From NCBI RefSeq assembly GCF_029784135.1, contig NC_073746.1, positions 72,272,042 to 72,336,041 of the forward strand: a stretch of 64,000 nucleotides of DNA, given 5' to 3'. The notes beneath the pieces are model-generated. The model saw nothing but the letters and a program-made list of their open reading frames with translations. It was not told where the DNA came from and did not search any database. The DNA is from Toxorhynchites rutilus septentrionalis. Lineage: Eukaryota; Arthropoda; Insecta; Diptera; Culicidae. The position numbers and the translations under genes are program-made. Shown one piece after another: positions 45,390-56,525 of this stretch. Numbering within the stretch: the first letter of the stretch is position 1; every line of letters starts with the position of its first letter.

Positions 45390-46985
45390 TGTTTTCTTTT
45401 AATTTTTAAACTCAGGCTGAAATCTTTTGTCAGCATGAAAAAATGAATCATCTAAAGCGTTACATAGCCGTTTTTTGATATCTTATTTTTTCGATTTGTT
45501 ATGAGCATCTAAACAGAGATTTTTTATGAAAAATAACTAATTTTTAACAAAATGGCCGCCATTTTGGCATTTTTTTCGAATTTTTAACACTCCTATACTC
45601 GCGCATTGGTCTGTCAGACCGACAAATCAATAATTCGTTCATTTATCAGAAAATATCAACACTACGTCTTTGCAATTCTCTCTAGCTCCGTTATTCGTCG
45701 TTCGCCATCGTTTAGCGTATCGCATGTGTTGGTACAAAGGGGACGTGTGCCACTTTTTTAACACTTTCGGTCTGACACACCGACGCGAGTATAGGAGTAG
45801 CTTTTTTGGACAAGTGCCTTTTTTATATTCTAGAATATTGTTGAACGAAATGTATAAATTAATGTTAGTGGCGTGGAATATTTATTGCATATAATGCATA
45901 AGATCATTACCGGACTATTCTTATTTGATTTCAGTCCCTTCTGTAACTGGATTGAACGGATCCATATATTAACTATTCGTCGTTAGATTCATACGTTCAA
46001 AAGCAAAATATAAATGTTTGACTTTCGTATAGTAATTCGCTAATGGTCATACATATACACACTTGTGAGAGAATTTCACTTGTGGAATAATTGTAAACAG
46101 TAAACTATAAACTAATCGGTGGCTTATGCTAATTTTTAACAGTTACAGTTTCGGGGATATTTTTTTATAATGGACAATATCGACAAGAAAATAAGAAAAA
46201 GAAAAGGAAGTTCCTAGAAATCCTTTTATATCATCTTTTCATGCCCCATCTAAAAAAGGCATTAATTCTTAGTTTACCAACAATACAGAGACACAGAATA
46301 TTATAAATATGCAAACTTTATATTCCAGAACCTTTATCATATGGTAATTATCTAGAAGGTCGTTATACATTCTTCTCTTTGATAAAAGACCCGAAAAATA
46401 CGCAACAACTGCATGAAACGTAAAAAATATGTTTGTTTGGAGTATGCTATGTTCTTACTCCAATGAAACCACAATCGATTAATACGTTTTTATGTTGTTT
46501 TATAACTCTTTATACTCCCATGAATTATATTTAGTTGTTTACTTTTAATTTATAACAGTGAAAAATTCGAATTTTGTTATCTGTGTTGGAGTATAAAAAA
46601 ATTACTCTGTTTTTAGGATGCTGAATTAGATGACTATTAAAACATAATAAAAATGAAGAAAACATATTTTTTGGAGTTTTTTCATTCAATCATACCCTCT
46701 CCTTCAAATAAATGCCAATAAAGCCTTAAAAATACACAATGGCAACATTACAGAGAAGTTCAATTTTCGGTCTGTGACACCGTGCGCGAGTATACGTGTT
46801 ATGATTTTGCACGCGAGTACAGGAGGGTTAAAAACCTTTATGTAACACTTTAGGTATTGTCCTACAGTATCAAAATATTCATTGGAATTCGTTCTGAACC
46901 GATTTTCAGACAACATCTACGCATTCAGCTGACAGCGGCGTCATAATCATTATTTGTGCACATTTTTTGAGTGGAAATTACATCT
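45390..46985. repeat. Dispersed repeat R3, copy B (interrupted by piggyBac-like element)
   Basis: 45450-45585 and 46832-46985 together parallel 34940-34974 plus 36772-37040 in copy A. This copy has an intact TA where copy A carries the Tc1 element, and copy A is intact where this copy carries the TTAA-flanked insertion. Confidence 0.8.
45588..46827. mobile_element. piggyBac-like non-autonomous element, TTAA target
   Basis: TTAA lies at both ends (45584-45587, 46828-46831). The terminal repeats are CACTCCTATACTCGCG and, inverted, CCCTCCTGTACTCGCG. A subterminal motif (GGTCTGTCAGACCGA left; TTCGGTCTGTGACACCG right) sits next to the TIR on the left and after a spacer on the right, the asymmetric plan of piggyBac ends. 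An inverted internal copy of the end (GGTCTGACACACC, GCGAGTATAGGAG) lies at 45760-45799. Copy A of repeat R3 shows the empty site. No transposase ORF is visible. Confidence 0.82.
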
Positions 46986-47421
46986 TCATCTTCGTCGGAA
47001 GCATTGAGGCTGATTCTGATGCGCGAATGAGAAGTGACAGCTCGCAAAAACTGTCTCACTCAATTTCCGAAGGCGACTGTGGTGAGATTTTTAGCTTGAA
47101 TGAACTCTCATGAACACTCACTCAATTCTCGTGGGCGATTGCAATGGAAAAACATGCCATTTTGTGACTTTTGAAGTCGTATCCTCATTTGTTATCGACT
47201 AGTACCAGTAATGGTAGCCAAAAATAGGATTAAGCGTTTCCAATGGACTTGAACGATCTCTAATCATTCGTCGTTCCAAACGGGCAATCACTACCTCAGA
47301 TTCAAAGATGTAGTCATCTACATTGTGAGAATTTTCGGACAAAAATAGGCAATTTCGAATGCAATCCATTTAAACTGTGCATTTTGAAATAATTTATATT
47401 TATTATTAACATGTAGTCAGT

Positions 47422-47697
47422 GTGTGCTCCCGTGGCCGAGTGGTTAGCGTCATAACTAACATGCCGGGTGTTCGGGTTCGATTCCCGTTCTGGTCGGGGG
47501 AATTTTTCGTCAAAGAAATTTCCTCCGACTTGCACTGTGATCACGCGTATTCTAGAGCTTGCCACTCAGAATGCATTGCAAGGCGTGTCATTTGGCATAG
47601 AAATCTCAACTAAGTACTAATAAAAATGACGCAAGTAATACTACGTTGAGACGGCGAAGTTCCTCTAGGAACGTTAGTGCCATTGAAGAAGAAGAAG
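47422..47697 (+). mobile_element. tRNA-derived SINE with 11-bp target duplication
   Basis: The head reads CCCGTGGCCGAGTGGTTAGC (A box, Ser/Leu-tRNA-like) and GTTCGGGTTCGATTCCCG (B box, GGTTCGATTCC intact). The 276-bp element ends in a GAA-repeat tail. ATGTAGTCAGT at 47411-47421 and 47698-47708 is the target duplication. It is the best preserved SINE of the window and differs from the one at 36244. Confidence 0.94.
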
Positions 47698-47919
47698 ATG
47701 TAGTCAGTTTAAGTATTTGGTATGCTATTACTAATGACAAGAATATACATCTTCTGCAGCCGTTATAACGCGGTACAACATTAAATTGAAAGTTCACAAT
47801 AGTTGACCCTAACTGATACGAGAAACTCAATTCAGCATACCGTTTCCTTTCTCCAAAAACACAAATCAGACTTTCAAAAATTACGGAAAGCTACTTAAGT
47901 AGTTAAAAACCGTATATGT

Positions 47920-48180
47920 TTAATCAACTTCTTCCATGTGTGAGGCATCCTCGGTGTCATCCACTAGTGGAGGAGCATCTCCATCAGTAGTTGCGGATGG
48001 AGTATCATCTGTGCTTATCCATTTCAAGACCCAGCTTGACCATAAGGTAGATGCGAGATGCGTGCTCACTGGGCTCATCCAGTGAGAATCCAAACGATAA
48101 CAGCGCAGTTTCGGACAGTGGAATTACAAGATCCTTGACAGCTCTGTCATTTTTATCGGCTCATTGTCTGTGAACAAAAT
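47920..48180 (-). pseudogene. HSP90 (Hsp83) C-terminal pseudogene
   Basis: On the - strand: [45 protein letters not shown] then a premature TGA, and in another frame DDTEDASHMEEVD with the terminal stop at 47920-47922. This is the extreme C-terminus of cytosolic HSP90, including the MEEVD co-chaperone-binding tail. Only about 83 codons remain. The upstream boundary is not clear; a GT...AG pair near 48223 and 48181 may be chance. The stop and frame break make it non-functional. It is probably a truncated retrocopy, although no poly(A) or duplication was confirmed. Confidence 0.85.
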
Positions 48181-49512
48181 TTAGCTTTTAAATTTATTTG
48201 AATGAGATAATAAATATATCTTACCTTGATGACTTTTATGTGAGGCGACAATAAAATTAATGTTCACTGTAATGTTATAAAGAATATTCAATCTTCCGAT
48301 AAACTTTTAGCAATAATTACGCTAAAATCAGCACCGGACACTAAGTCAAAAAACAAATGAGGAATCAAAACACGGATACGAAATCAAAACAATTGAAATA
48401 ACATATACTCATATTAATGCAAAGGGCAAAACTATGCAAAAACAGATTTGAAAATATATTTTTATTTGTTTTCTTATCCCAGTCATATTATTTTTCATCA
48501 ATTATAATAAGAGGAAAACATTTATAAAGATGAACGAAATTACTTCCTGTACATATTTGTACAAGGAATGAAAATTTTTAAAATAAGAGAAATATATATT
48601 CATGAAACACATTGAATACATAGAGCCTTTGCAAAAAACACAAGCTTTGACATATATTTCAATGAACACTGCACCATTTGTAATTCATTGAGTATTTTAC
48701 TCCAAAATGAACCTCTCACGTCAGGGCAATCGCCTTCGGCGATACGGTGACCTAAGTCATGTGACTTTGAGGAGTTCATTGCAGTCACATTCCATTCGCG
48801 CAGGAGAATCAGCCCCTTTACTTTATTTGTTTGGATTGATGAAGCTTTAAATTGAGCAATTCATTCCTTCAACCCCTCTTTCTGGGTGGTTGTCCGCTGA
48901 TCAGACATGGTCAGCATCGACTGATACTTCTGCAAAAGAATGTCTCTCCTTGCTCTCGGTCTTCCTCTAAAACTTTTGCTGCACTTTACCTTTACACAGT
49001 TACGTCGGGCGGTCGGAACCCTTCCGTTCGACGCTCTCGCCTTTCTCCAAAAGGGAGAGGATGTTGCAGATGTCAGATTGGTTATACAGTAACTCAAACT
49101 CATAATCGTACTCCACCATGCAGATCTCCTTTTCCTTCTTTTAAAAGTCGAAAACAAGCTTTCGGAACGTTCTATTTAGGTAAAGTCATTATGTCATATG
49201 AGAATTAAAGAGTTTGCTATCTGTTTTCAGAATAATGGATTTTATTTCTCTAAGAAAGGCGAATGTATGTGCTAATGACTTTTTGACAGATAAAATTTGA
49301 TCAACGTGTACTGATAAAATATTTTCGACACAAAACACGACAAGCAAATATTCAGTAATTGGATGTCTAAAATATTTCTTCGGTCTGTTTTTCGAACCTG
49401 TCGGTACATGGTTAGGTTACCTTAATTAATTCAAGTTTTTCCATGTTCGATGATTGGCATTGTTTGCCACTTTTGATAATTGAAGAGTGGCGAACAAAAC
49501 AGTGTTTGTATT
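48180..49512. other. Mixed relics; possible transposase N-terminus at 48870-49140 (- strand)
   Basis: Around 48708-48810 words such as GAACCTCTCACG and CGCAGGAGAATCAGCCC resemble parts of the TIR element at 25215-26394. On the - strand near 49120-49020 a frame reads NILSLLEKGESVERKGSDRP, like the helix-turn-helix start of maT/Tc1-type transposases, soon followed by stops. Both are weak. Confidence 0.3.
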
Positions 49513-49649
49513 GGGTGTACCGGTAAGTTTCTTCGGTTTTACAACAGATGGCATAACTTGATCATTATTCCAGTGAATCAAATTTCCAGACATTCGTTGG
49601 AAAGCTACTGTCATTGCGCGTCGCTTTCAATGTATGTCAAAAAGACAGG

Positions 49650-50280
49650 TGGGTAATGTCGTGGACATAACCGGAGAGACGTGGGACCTTCCCACTTCCT
49701 TCCTCCACTTTTCATTCGGCGGAAATATCTTAATGCTGAATGGACATCATCGCTACCGCCGGTAACTGGTTGCTAGCTGACTGACTGTCGAAATGTAATT
49801 GATACTAAAAATTTAAACAGAACACAGAACGGACAATGTATGCATCTATTACTCTCGATGCAACATATTCTATTTCTATTTCCCAGGTACATTGATTTTG
49901 TAACACAGCTCGCTGAGAACAAAAATACCCCCTACTTGCATGGATATTTGTAAAAAGGATTCCCACAGGTACATTGATTTTGAAGTCTGTGTTAGGGAAA
50001 TCGTAAATCGGACCAATCAAGACTTGGCAGTTAGGGCGTTTAGATAACGCTTGACATTTTACAGTTATTCAATTGTTTATCTCATGAAAAATAACATTTT
50101 ATTAATTGTGATAGACGCGTAAAAATATTTCCTATCAATTGATGCAAACATCTTTCCGATCTATCAAGAAATGTCCGAGTTATAAGCATTCGGAATCTTT
50201 TATTTTTTCCTGCATGTTCTGTGCTTAGGTTTTCATTTCACCCCCATATACTCCGGTTGACGTAGTCCCACGTCAAAAGT
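49650..50280. repeat. Dispersed repeat, copy 2 (inserted in mariner M1)
   Basis: It lies between mariner bases TATGTCAAAAAG and TAGAAGCGTAAACAACATAG, which are contiguous in the sister copy near 27185-27215. It carries the GTGGGTAATGTCGTGGACAT, AACCGG variant of the 9378/38400 motif at its start, a copy of the 12.4-12.9 kb repeat (49860-50250), and ends TTGACGTAGTCCCACGTCAA, again the palindromic motif. Confidence 0.75.
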
Positions 50281-50951
50281 AGAAGCGTAAACAACATAGT
50301 TTTTTGCCACTTCGAATATGTCGAATTTCGTACCAACGAGAGTGTTTTTGCGGGGAGTGTTACTTAATTACTTCAATGTGAAGAAAAAAGATGCGGAAGG
50401 TCATTGCATTTTGGTGGAAGTTTATGGTGACCATGCTCCAACTGAGCGAACGTGTCAGACATGGTTTGCACGGTTTAAAAGCCGTAATTTTGACTTGGAA
50501 GACGAAAAACGTTCCGGACCGCCAAAAAAGTTTGAAGATGAAGAATTAGAGGCTTTACTCGATCAAGATCCGTCACAAACGCAACGAGAACTTGCAGATA
50601 GACTTGGAGTAGCTCAGAAAACCATATCCGATCATTTAAAAGCAATGGGAATGATGATGAGATAGGACATTGGGTGCCGTATGAATTGAAGCCACGAGAC
50701 GTCGAACGCCGGTTTTTCGCGTGCGAACAACTGCTCCAACGGCATAAAAATGTGGGAGATAAAAGTAATTACTTACTTTGAATTGATGGAGTTCCACGAT
50801 ACTGCACAATATATGTTACTTAGCTAATATATTAGTGCATTATACCATTAGAAGTTCATCTGTCCTGATCTTTGACCATGTTGGAATTGAACAAGTTTGA
50901 AATAAGTACCAAAGAACTTGTCAACGACTAGAAATCTGAAAGAAAGAGCGA

Positions 50952-51354
50952 GTCACGGCTTACAGAGATAAGGCTAGGATCAGTAATTTTTTAGTGACGT
51001 CATCTGAGTCGTTGAAGTAAACAATGTGTTCTTATTTTTTATTTTTCGTGCTTTGTAAGTTTGTGCGTTGATAATATAGTTGATTATATTTAACACCATG
51101 AATAATTTGATAAAACATTTATCCACATTCGGAAAGCGAAAGAATCTCTTTTTTTGGCCCGATAATGTCATTTTCATAATTTATACACCCGCTCACAGCG
51201 CATTGAACCATTTTCGATTTTTCATTTCAGGAACATTTACGCGTAAGTCGGAAAACAAAATACAACTGGCGACTGTTTACACTGACAATTCGGATGACGT
51301 CATCAAAAAAAATGTTTACTCGCTAAAGAACTAGCCTTGTCTCTGTAAGCCGTG
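50952..51354. mobile_element. 403-bp MITE with 8-bp target duplication (hAT- or P-type)
   Basis: The ends CACGGCTTACAGAGATAAGG and, inverted, CACGGCTTACAGAGACAAGG (then CTAG) are nearly perfect 24-bp TIRs. GAGCGAGT flanks both sides (50944-50951, 51355-51362). GACGTCATC near 50997-51005 and 51294-51302 is also inverted. No coding content. Confidence 0.92.
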
Positions 51355-51410
51355 GAGCGAGTTAGGAACTTATACTGAGAGATTTATTCTCTCATTATAT
51401 GTGTTGCCCG

Positions 51411-52696
51411 CAGGGTTGCCAATAATATTTTTCAAAAAACTGGAAGATTGCTCTTTAAAAAACTGGAAGAAAACTGGATCATGTAAAACCGTTTTATTTT
51501 AAAAATATCGGCTTTAAAATGATTTTTTTGCTCATTCTAATGATTGAGAAATATAATTTTCTTCGAAATTCTTCGTGTAATATTTATATGTAGTTCATTA
51601 AACGGCGAAATGAACAATTAATTAATAATATCATTCGAGTAGATCAAAATGCCGTTTCCCGCTACTCGAACATTACTATGAGACAATATTTGAGGATCTT
51701 TTCTTCTAGAACATCTAGCAAATACGTTTTTTTGGGGTAAAACTTCAAAAATTCCGTTGTTATTGCTTCTTGTTCATCAATGATGCTTCATGTAATGTCA
51801 TGCCCAGATTAACTGAGGTGCATAGGGTCACGGAATCTAACTTCAACCTTCTGTTCTTTTTCTTCTAACGCGAATTTTGGTTTCTGTAGCGTTCCTTTTG
51901 CCGATATTCGTTGCTATCTCACGAATAATGTAGAGCAAGAAAAATCGATTTTCAGTTTGTCGCTTTCGCGTGGTTGGTTTCAGCTCCCACTCGTTAACAT
52001 TTGAAAGCGGTTCTATCATGCATCAAATAGGAGAGTTTAGATCATGCGTAATGTTAATGCTATTTAGAACTGAAAATCCTTTGGGAGACCATGAGAAACT
52101 AATATCCCATTGACATAAACGAAAACAAGATTACTTGGGTTTTATGTTCATATCAAAGTCAATGGAACACATTGACTCTATGCTCTTCTGAAATTTAGAA
52201 TTATTTGGAATACCAATAAAATTTGATGATTATAAATATAAACTCAAGGGCAGCATAGCACACGGGCTCTATGAACCTATTTGGGTGAGATATTTTGCTA
52301 CGACTGGCAACGTGATTGAAATTATAGTTCAAGTCTGAACTTCAGAATATTTTGGAGAATCTAGAACATGTCAAATTTATATAAATTCAAAGACAGTGTA
52401 GCACGCACTGTGCGCTAACCGTATTGAATCCAAGGCAAATACACATTGGGTCGATCGAACGATGAATGTCAAAAAACAAATTGGTCAAGGGATAGGAAGG
52501 GTGAGTGAGGGATATTATGTATACATTTTGAATTTATTTTACATAAAATGGGTAAAACTGAAGCACACATATAAAAAACTAGATAGAACTGGATGATATT
52601 TCAAAAAACTGGAAGATATCAGGATTTAACTGTTTGACTGGATCGAGAGAAAAAAACTGGAAGAATCCAGTTTAAACTGGAACATTGGCAACGCTG
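51411..52696. mobile_element. 1.29-kb non-autonomous hAT-type element with 8-bp duplication
   Basis: The ends CAGGGTTGCCAAT and, inverted, CAGCGTTGCCAAT are flanked by GTTGCCCG (51403-51410, 52697-52704). Subterminal copies of AAAAAACTGGAAGA-type words occur at both ends (51433-51475 and 52575-52675). No transposase ORF. Confidence 0.9.
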
Positions 52697-53036
52697 GTTG
52701 CCCGTAAGAAGGGAGAAGAAAACGGGAGACTGTCGGAAAGGAAAAATGAGAGTTCATATACATTAAATAATTGTGGCTTGGAGATTGAGTTTCATTCTCT
52801 GGATTAAAGTTGTTGCGAGCGGTTGGTTTTGGATAAGCTGAGAACCTGGCTACGACAAAAAGAAAGGGTTTTTTGCATCGAATCGTTACTGGCGATGAAC
52901 AGTGGGTCCATTACGACAATCATAAACGTCGGGCAACATATGGATACTTAGGCCATGCATCAACATCGACGGCCGCGCGGAATATTCATGGCCAGAAGGT
53001 TATGCTGTTTATTTGATGGGACCAGCTGGGTGTGGT

Positions 53037-53336
53037 GTACTCGGGGCTCTGGCAACCCTATCCCAACCAATGTAAATTGAGCGTAGGCAGCATAAAGCAG
53101 AGCTCGCGCTAAGGGGGCTCACGTATTGTTTACTGTTTGGAGTCATATATGTTAATATTTTATTACGTTGGATAGTTTCCTTTGACAAGCGATGTTTATA
53201 CCCATCCGGAAGCTTTCTTGGCGATTTGCAATTAAAATCACTGCTATAGGATCGCGCGGAGCACTTCATTTTTAATTTCAGGTTATGATTCCTATGCTCA
53301 TGAGTTTCTATACTGGCTACAGAACTGCGGCCATCT
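53037..53336. mobile_element. 300-bp insertion in mariner M1 with about 7-bp duplication
   Basis: Mariner sequence GGGTGTGGTGTAC is followed by TCGGGGCTCTGGCAACCC and about 300 bp of unrelated DNA. GGTGTAC then resumes the mariner (TATGAGTTGCTG). The duplicated GGTGTAC marks an insertion. No inverted ends were found; class unknown. Confidence 0.65.
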
Positions 53337-53689
53337 TAACAAACCCTTGGGTGTACTATGAGTTGCTGAAACCGAATGAAACCATTACGGGGGACCTCTG
53401 CCGACGATGATTGATGCGTTTGAGCCGTGCACTGAAGGAAAAACTACCACAATAGAGCAAAGACACGATACAGTTATTTTGCAGCACAACAATGCTCGGC
53501 TGCATATCGCGAAACCGGTCATAACATACTTTGAAACGCTGAAATGGGGGGTCTTATCCCACCCGCCGTATTCTCCAGACATTACTCCGTCCGATTACTG
53601 CCTTTTTCGATCGATGCAACATGGCCTGGTTGACCAGCACTTCTCCAATTTTGATGAAGTCAAAAATTGGATCGATTCGATTTCGGACG

Positions 53690-54420
53690 ACGAGGTTCGA
53701 TCAAATTATGATCGACAAAAACCCTGTTCATTGCTGCCATTTGACCAAACTCTCATCGTTACTGTCTTGGTCCCATTTGCAACCATTTCGCCACAATTAT
53801 TGCACCATGATTGGAAAATCCCATAACACTACTCAGCACTATGCGTTTCGGCGGTCTCTTGTTGCCCCGCAAGTACTCTTGTAAATCTTCACGGTGTTCG
53901 GTCGAAAAAGAGAACACGTCTTGATCTGTATTTCAAATAATGTCGAGTACCTACTGGTTCATTTCCAGTTTTTTTGTTTTGGTTGAAGTGACTAGTTTGA
54001 GCTGCCTTTGATTCCCCCAGAGCCAGTTCCTTATTTCGAACCCCCTTTTGAATGGATGGGTTTTACTTGCTCTGCATGCTGGATCGACTCTGCGATGGTA
54101 TCTACGCTGTCGAAGTAGTCGTCGACATATTGTTTCTCGATGATCGCTGCTACTGCTTCAGGATTTTCTGCTGCAAACTACCTACATCGCTTTCTTGTTC
54201 TTTACGAACTGTGCTGAACACGGAGAGCTTCTCCATCCAAAAGTAGCTACGTCCATAACGTAAATACTAGGTTTGTCGGAAAACAAACCGCGCGTCTAAT
54301 CAACATCTGATGGTACATTTGTCCGCTTCTGTCAAGTAGGTCTCATCATCCTTATGACCACGAAGTTGCAGTTCGCCGGAAACTTTACTTCACTTGTTTG
54401 TACTGGAGAGGCTTCGAACT
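53690..54420 (-). pseudogene. BEL/Pao retrotransposon reverse transcriptase relic
   Basis: On the - strand, in shifting frames: KFPANCNFVVIRMMRP; QMYHQMLIRRA; CSAQFVKNKKAM; AAIIEKQYVDDYFDSVDTIA (catalytic YVDD box, BEL form HYVDDYLDS); AEQVKPIHSKGGFEIRNWL; FSFSTEHREDLQEYLRGNKR; PPKRIVLSSVMGFS. The order and wording fit the Pao/BEL RT palm. Frameshifts and stops are frequent. Protease, integrase and LTRs were not recognised. Confidence 0.8.
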
Positions 54421-54429
54421 TTGCCGTTA

Positions 54430-56517
54430 AGTCCTTCAGCTCCTCCTACTGGGCGATTCCCCGTTCTTGGTCATACGATAATAAATATAGTATGTTTAGT
54501 TAGTTTACATCTTATGTACCAATACATTGATTGCTACACTCGTGTCCTGATAATTCTCATCAGAAGTTGTTATTATAAGTACTAAACAAATTGTTTAGTC
54601 AATTTAATTTTTCGGTGGGATACAATTTTCGGGTGAGCAATACAAATCAAGTTCGAATAATAAAATGTTTCTGATGAGGCTATGATCCAAAAAAATCAAA
54701 CTAATGGAATGGCTATCCCGCCTATCACTGTGGCAAACATTTTTCACGGATGTTATACACATGACTCATACTGATCAAACTCGAACTCATTATGCCTTCT
54801 ACTATGATCTGCTGGCGCCCTAACGCCCTACGGTGATTATGCCATATTGGTGAACCACATTACACCATCCCAGCAATTGTGTTTTCGAAAAATCCCAGCG
54901 ACTTACTCATGACCACCTATTCTGTGTACTCCCCGGTGTTCAACTTTCCTTATAGCACGTATCGATGTCATTGCCTTTTGTTTTGCTGCGGCTCCAAGTG
55001 GGGGCACAACATTTCGAATTCAGCGTGGATCGAGCCAAAAAGCATGCCGGCTGATTCAAAACAACGGCACACATTATTGAAATGCATGCAGGCGGTCCGT
55101 GACAGACAGTTGATCGGAGCGTAATTTCTAGAAGAATGCCGGTACTCCCTACCCGGTCGGAGACAACAGAATCGTTCCTCCCACGTTTCTTTTTTTTTTG
55201 CTTCATTTCTAGAGGTACAATACCGAGAAAATATCACCTTGTAACCTGCGAACAGTTTGACCTGATTATTATCCTTTAGGCGGTCGCTTCGTGTGTTTGT
55301 TCCATTACCACCTGCTTGGGTAATCGACGCCGGTTCTGCATAATATGTATCTTATCACTCGCGGGAATCCGCAGAAATTTGTCACTTTTATTTTTATACG
55401 ATGATACCATCATGTTTATTTCTCACGTTTGTTGTTCAGCATCGTTTTACCGTTTCATCGCTTTGTCGGTTTTCACCGAAGAGCCCACTCAGCGCAATCA
55501 GAGGAGGGGGCGGGGTTCGGAAAGGTCGCTACCAGCAGTTCGATCGATTGATCCAGAAGTGTGAGAGTGGTTTAGTGTCGCGTTGCCACGGTAAGATTCG
55601 TGCCAAAATAGCGGACTCCTTCGGCACTTCGTGACATATGTAATAAGTTTCACTATCATCTGCTGCGTGCCATGTTTGGCATGGTTACCCCGCCCGGCTT
55701 GGTTGTTGTGGAGCACTGGCGTTTTTTTTGCATTTGGCTAATGGATCAGGTGGGTATCGCTGTGGCAGGACTGAGTAAGCGGGTCACTCTTCAGATGGAT
55801 CTCTGTGATGGAAGTGTGCGCAGTTACGTAATGAAATTTTTCATTGAATAATTTATTTTTTACAACGCCAGCAGTGGTTAACTGTGTCACATAATCGAAT
55901 CAACACACCACCGCACTAACAAGCGCCAAGGAGATACGATATTTGAATAAGTTATACGCCGGCAAAATTATGTCATTAGGATTTGAACGAGGGTCGATGA
56001 CCGGTTCGTGTGTGGGAAAAATTGTTCTATGCTGTGAGAAATAATAAGTATCGTTTGGTTCGCTGTTTTTCGTGAAGAGGGTGTAAATTTTTCTATCAGA
56101 ATATTGTAATCAGTAACATTATTGATTAGGCTATGTGGGTGTATCACATGGTTTATGTAGGAGCTTCACTAGGCTGGATTTGTTAGCTACAACGTTAGAA
56201 GCGATGCTTGCAGCTATAACAATTTTTTCTCGGTGTGTGACAATAGATAGAATCAGAAGCATTTCAGCCGAATCAATAATAGCTGGTGAAATTCATCCAA
56301 AATGAGCGAGTGGCAGTATCATACTTTTTCCAGACGCGTATCATACGCATTTTTAGGACTCGTGTGATATTCTATTAATCGAATAGCTCGATAAAGACAG
56401 AACTATCAATAGCGAATAACCAAGCATTTCTCTTAGAAGCGATTGAATTTAAAATTAAAATAAAACACTGCAATTTCGATTTAAAAGTTGTCCGGATGAG
56501 CTTTATGCAGTAGAACA
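54430..56517. other. Unassigned region
   Basis: No recognised domains. It may include further BEL-element remains, but I could not read any motif. 55480-55700 is GC-richer, with inverted words GCCATGTTTGGCATGG. Confidence 0.25.
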
Positions 56518-56525
56518 TTTTATAC

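Larger units (their letters stand above)
50751..52857 (+). mobile_element. Probable solo LTR (about 400 bp net) carrying two later insertions
   Basis: The block begins TGTGGGAGATAAAAG and ends GGCTACGACA, so it has TG...CA ends, and is flanked by AAAA on both sides (50747-50750, 52858-52861) in the mariner sequence. With the two nested elements and their duplications removed about 402 bp remain, a plausible LTR length. There is no internal retroelement coding region, hence a solo LTR. The A-rich flank makes the 4-bp duplication weak evidence. Confidence 0.55.
49513..53689 (+). mobile_element. Mariner family M1, second copy, multiply interrupted
   Basis: The 5' end GGTGTACCGGTAAGTTTCTT (49514) matches the inverted right end of the copy at 24961-27325. 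Mariner segments are 49513-49650, 50280-50750, 52858-53036 and 53337-53689. Three insertions separate them: a dispersed repeat (about 49650-50280), a composite LTR block (50751-52857) and a 300-bp insert. The 3' end is cut off at 53689 within WIDS and joins BEL/Pao sequence. Confidence 0.88.
50318..53689 (+). pseudogene. Mariner M1 transposase pseudogene in pieces
   Basis: 50318-50665 is open and gives the two HTH domains (MSNFVPTRVFLRGVLLNYFN, TCQTWFARFKSRNFDLEDEK, QRELADRLGVAQKTISDHL). 50668-50750 reads IGHWVPYELKPRDVERRFFA, CEQLLQRHK. After the LTR block, KGFLHRIVTGDEQWVHYDNH gives the first Asp and QLGVVY the end before the 300-bp insert. 53407 onward reads LQHNNARLHIAKPVITYFET (second Asp changed to Asn: HNN for HDN) and SHPPYSPDITPSDYCLFRSM. 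Interrupted and catalytically changed. Confidence 0.85.

Noticed and set aside
47422..47500. Functional tRNA gene
   Set aside because: A and B boxes are present, but the unit continues into a SINE body with a GAA tail and is flanked by an 11-bp target duplication.
48181..48223. Real intron joining an upstream exon to the HSP90 tail
   Set aside because: The GT...AG pair is short and AT-rich, HSP90 tails in insects are not known to need it, and the coding part has a stop and a frame shift.
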